Positions 63,067 to 64,000 of a DNA stretch of 64,000 bases are shown in pieces. The stretch comes from Fen-1258 sp964449775. GTDB taxonomy: Bacteria > Bacteroidota > Ignavibacteria > Ignavibacteriales > Melioribacteraceae. The first letter of the stretch is position 1; the number at the start of each line of letters is the position of its first letter. The stretch spans positions 45,427 to 109,426 of the forward strand of contig CAYVBQ010000009.1 in NCBI GenBank assembly GCA_964449775.1. The letters run 5' to 3'. The position numbers were made by a program, and so were the translations under genes. A model generated the notes under the pieces. That model was not told where the DNA came from. It worked only from the letters and a program-made list of their open reading frames with translations, and ran no database searches.

Positions 63067-63387
63067 TTATTTTGGATCAAAATTAGGTAACTGGCTTTTC
63101 AACTCATTCAATGATTCTACTGTTTTGTGTGTATTATCTTCCATACTAGCAAAGCAAGAAATCATTTGTCCCATTGCAACAAATAAATAACCGAATGCGC
63201 CGGTTAGTAGACCAATTGGAAAACTTAACAATCCTATTGCTTTAGCAAAACTATCGTTACTCACACAGCTTGTTAGACTGGAAAAAATTGTTACCCCCGC
63301 AAAACCAACAATTACCCAACCAATAATTGAAATTGTTTTGCCGAGAGACAAAAGCGTTTTAAAGCGGGAATTATTTTGGAAGTCCAT
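63067..63387 (-). CDS. Small membrane protein of unknown function
   Basis: A 106-residue protein with two predicted membrane helices (TISIIGWVIVGFAGVTIF and IGLLSFPIGLLTGAFGYLFV) and a short polar tail (ESLNELKSQLPNFDPK). No family recognised. The ATG at 63387 follows GGAG by six bases and is preferred over GTG at 63399. It sits between the broken T9SS cargo tail and a palindrome. Confidence 0.65.
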   Translation of the reverse strand: MDFQNNSRFKTLLSLGKTISIIGWVIVGFAGVTIFSSLTSCVSNDSFAKAIGLLSFPIGLLTGAFGYLFVAMGQMISCFASMEDNTHKTVESLNELKSQLPNFDPK

Positions 63388-63401
63388 TTGATTCTCCACT
63401 T

Positions 63402-63974
63402 TTATTTAAGCAGTAATAACTTCTTTGTTTGAGAAAAACTTCCAGCTTATAAACGATAAAAATAAACACCACTTAGTAAATTAATGCCATCAAATTTTAC
63501 TTCGTAACTACCGGGCAGTTTTTCTTCGTTAACAAGAGTTGCTAATTCCCTTCCAAGAATATCATACACTTTTAGAGTAACAAATTGTGAATGTGGAATT
63601 GAAAATTTGATTGTTGTATTTGGATTAAATGGATTCGGATGATTTTGAATCAATCGATAATCTTGGGGCAATTCATGTTCATTGACACTAACAACGTTTG
63701 CTGTTGTAAACTTCCATATCTGAGACCAATCACTAGTACCAATATTATTCTTCGCATTGACTCTCCAATAATAAGTTTTCCCATTTTCTAAGCCCCCAAA
63801 ATTAACTTTATACAATGGATTTGAAAACGATACGTATAATGTTCTAAAATCTTGATATTCAGAAATTTGGAAAGTATAAGACGAAGCTCCAACTACCGAA
63901 TTCCATTCGAAAACCACAAATGGATTGCAGACCACATTAATTTGATTGGGTCTTCTCCCAACTGAGTGGGTGAA
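63402..63974 (-). pseudogene. T9SS cargo protein fragment with FN3-like domain and broken sorting domain
   Basis: The minus-strand fragment shows an FN3-like domain (FEWNSVVGASSYTFQIS, LENGKTYYWRVNAKN, SDWSQIWKFTT) followed by a T9SS sorting domain (IQNHPNPFNPNTTIKFSIP, VYDILGRELATLVN, GVYFYRL). A TAA at 63447-63449 ends it after FYRL, yet the same frame continues AGSFSQTKKLLLLK to a second stop at 63402, exactly the expected final strand. Upstream the frame is closed at 63975-63977 without a clear start. It looks like a decayed cargo gene whose 5' part lies outside the window or was lost. Confidence 0.75.
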
Positions 63975-64000
63975 TTATAGCATAAAAGTGAATAGCAGTC

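Overview
The window looks like a chromosome segment of a Bacteroidota/Chlorobi-group bacterium, most likely an Ignavibacteria-type organism. The coding DNA is AT-rich, and type IX secretion (T9SS) is represented by both machinery and cargo: SprA, PorX, a T9SS plug protein, and two proteins ending in the Por/T9SS sorting domain with the YPNPFNP/HPNPFNP signature. An LptD homologue and several signal peptides or lipoboxes show a Gram-negative envelope. NfnAB (ferredoxin/NAD(P)H bifurcation) beside an OxyR-Dps-catalase set suggests facultative anaerobic metabolism with peroxide defence. The assignment is by protein character only, without a database search.

Layout. 1-6.8 kb (plus): the end of a GH2 beta-mannosidase-like enzyme, a large secreted carbohydrate-active-looking T9SS cargo protein, an aldo/keto reductase, a sugar-ABC ATPase and a YjbQ protein. 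7-11.1 kb (minus): 3-hydroxyacyl-CoA dehydrogenase, ricT, holB, a DUF2795 protein and an M23 endopeptidase. 11.1-17.1 kb (minus): a tight run of gamma-carbonic anhydrase, ybeY, smg, topA, xer, hpf and hprK. 17.3-25 kb (minus): trpS, scpA, scpB, rsuA-type pseudouridine synthase, dacB, lysS and an S41 protease, followed by an HNH nuclease. 25.8-28.8 kb: divergent oxyR and dps-katA. 28.9-42.1 kb (minus): sprA, porX, tsaE, tsaB, DUF1573 and accD in one run, then a zinc-ribbon protein and mnmA. 42.4-48 kb (minus): phosphoesterase, CoA-transferase, alanine dehydrogenase and an SpmA-SpmB fusion. 48.1-50.9 kb (plus): nitrilase, acyl-CoA carboxylase beta subunit and biotin carrier. 51.1-58.9 kb (minus): lptD, ROK kinase, LEA14-like lipoprotein, Gfo/Idh/MocA oxidoreductase, T9SS plug, a small Sm-like protein and a DUF4097 adhesin-like protein. 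59-62.4 kb (plus): PAP2 phosphatase and nfnAB. 62.4-64 kb: a decayed mobile patch, an orphan antitoxin, a small membrane protein and a broken T9SS cargo tail.

Most of the window is conserved housekeeping DNA. The unusual material is in the gaps. A family of GTAGAGAC-type palindromes is present four times, once inside a CDS and once inside a transposase relic. A RAYT-type Y1 transposase gene has been split by a GIY-YIG cassette with perfect 14-bp inverted ends. MITE-like elements include an almost identical 118-bp sequence repeated in opposite orientation about 25 kb apart. An OxyR-type operator lies between oxyR and dps. Several gene relics are also visible (HicB-like, 2-hydroxyacid dehydrogenase tail, RAYT). 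I found no CRISPR array, rRNA or convincing tRNA, and no clearly novel multi-gene defence system.
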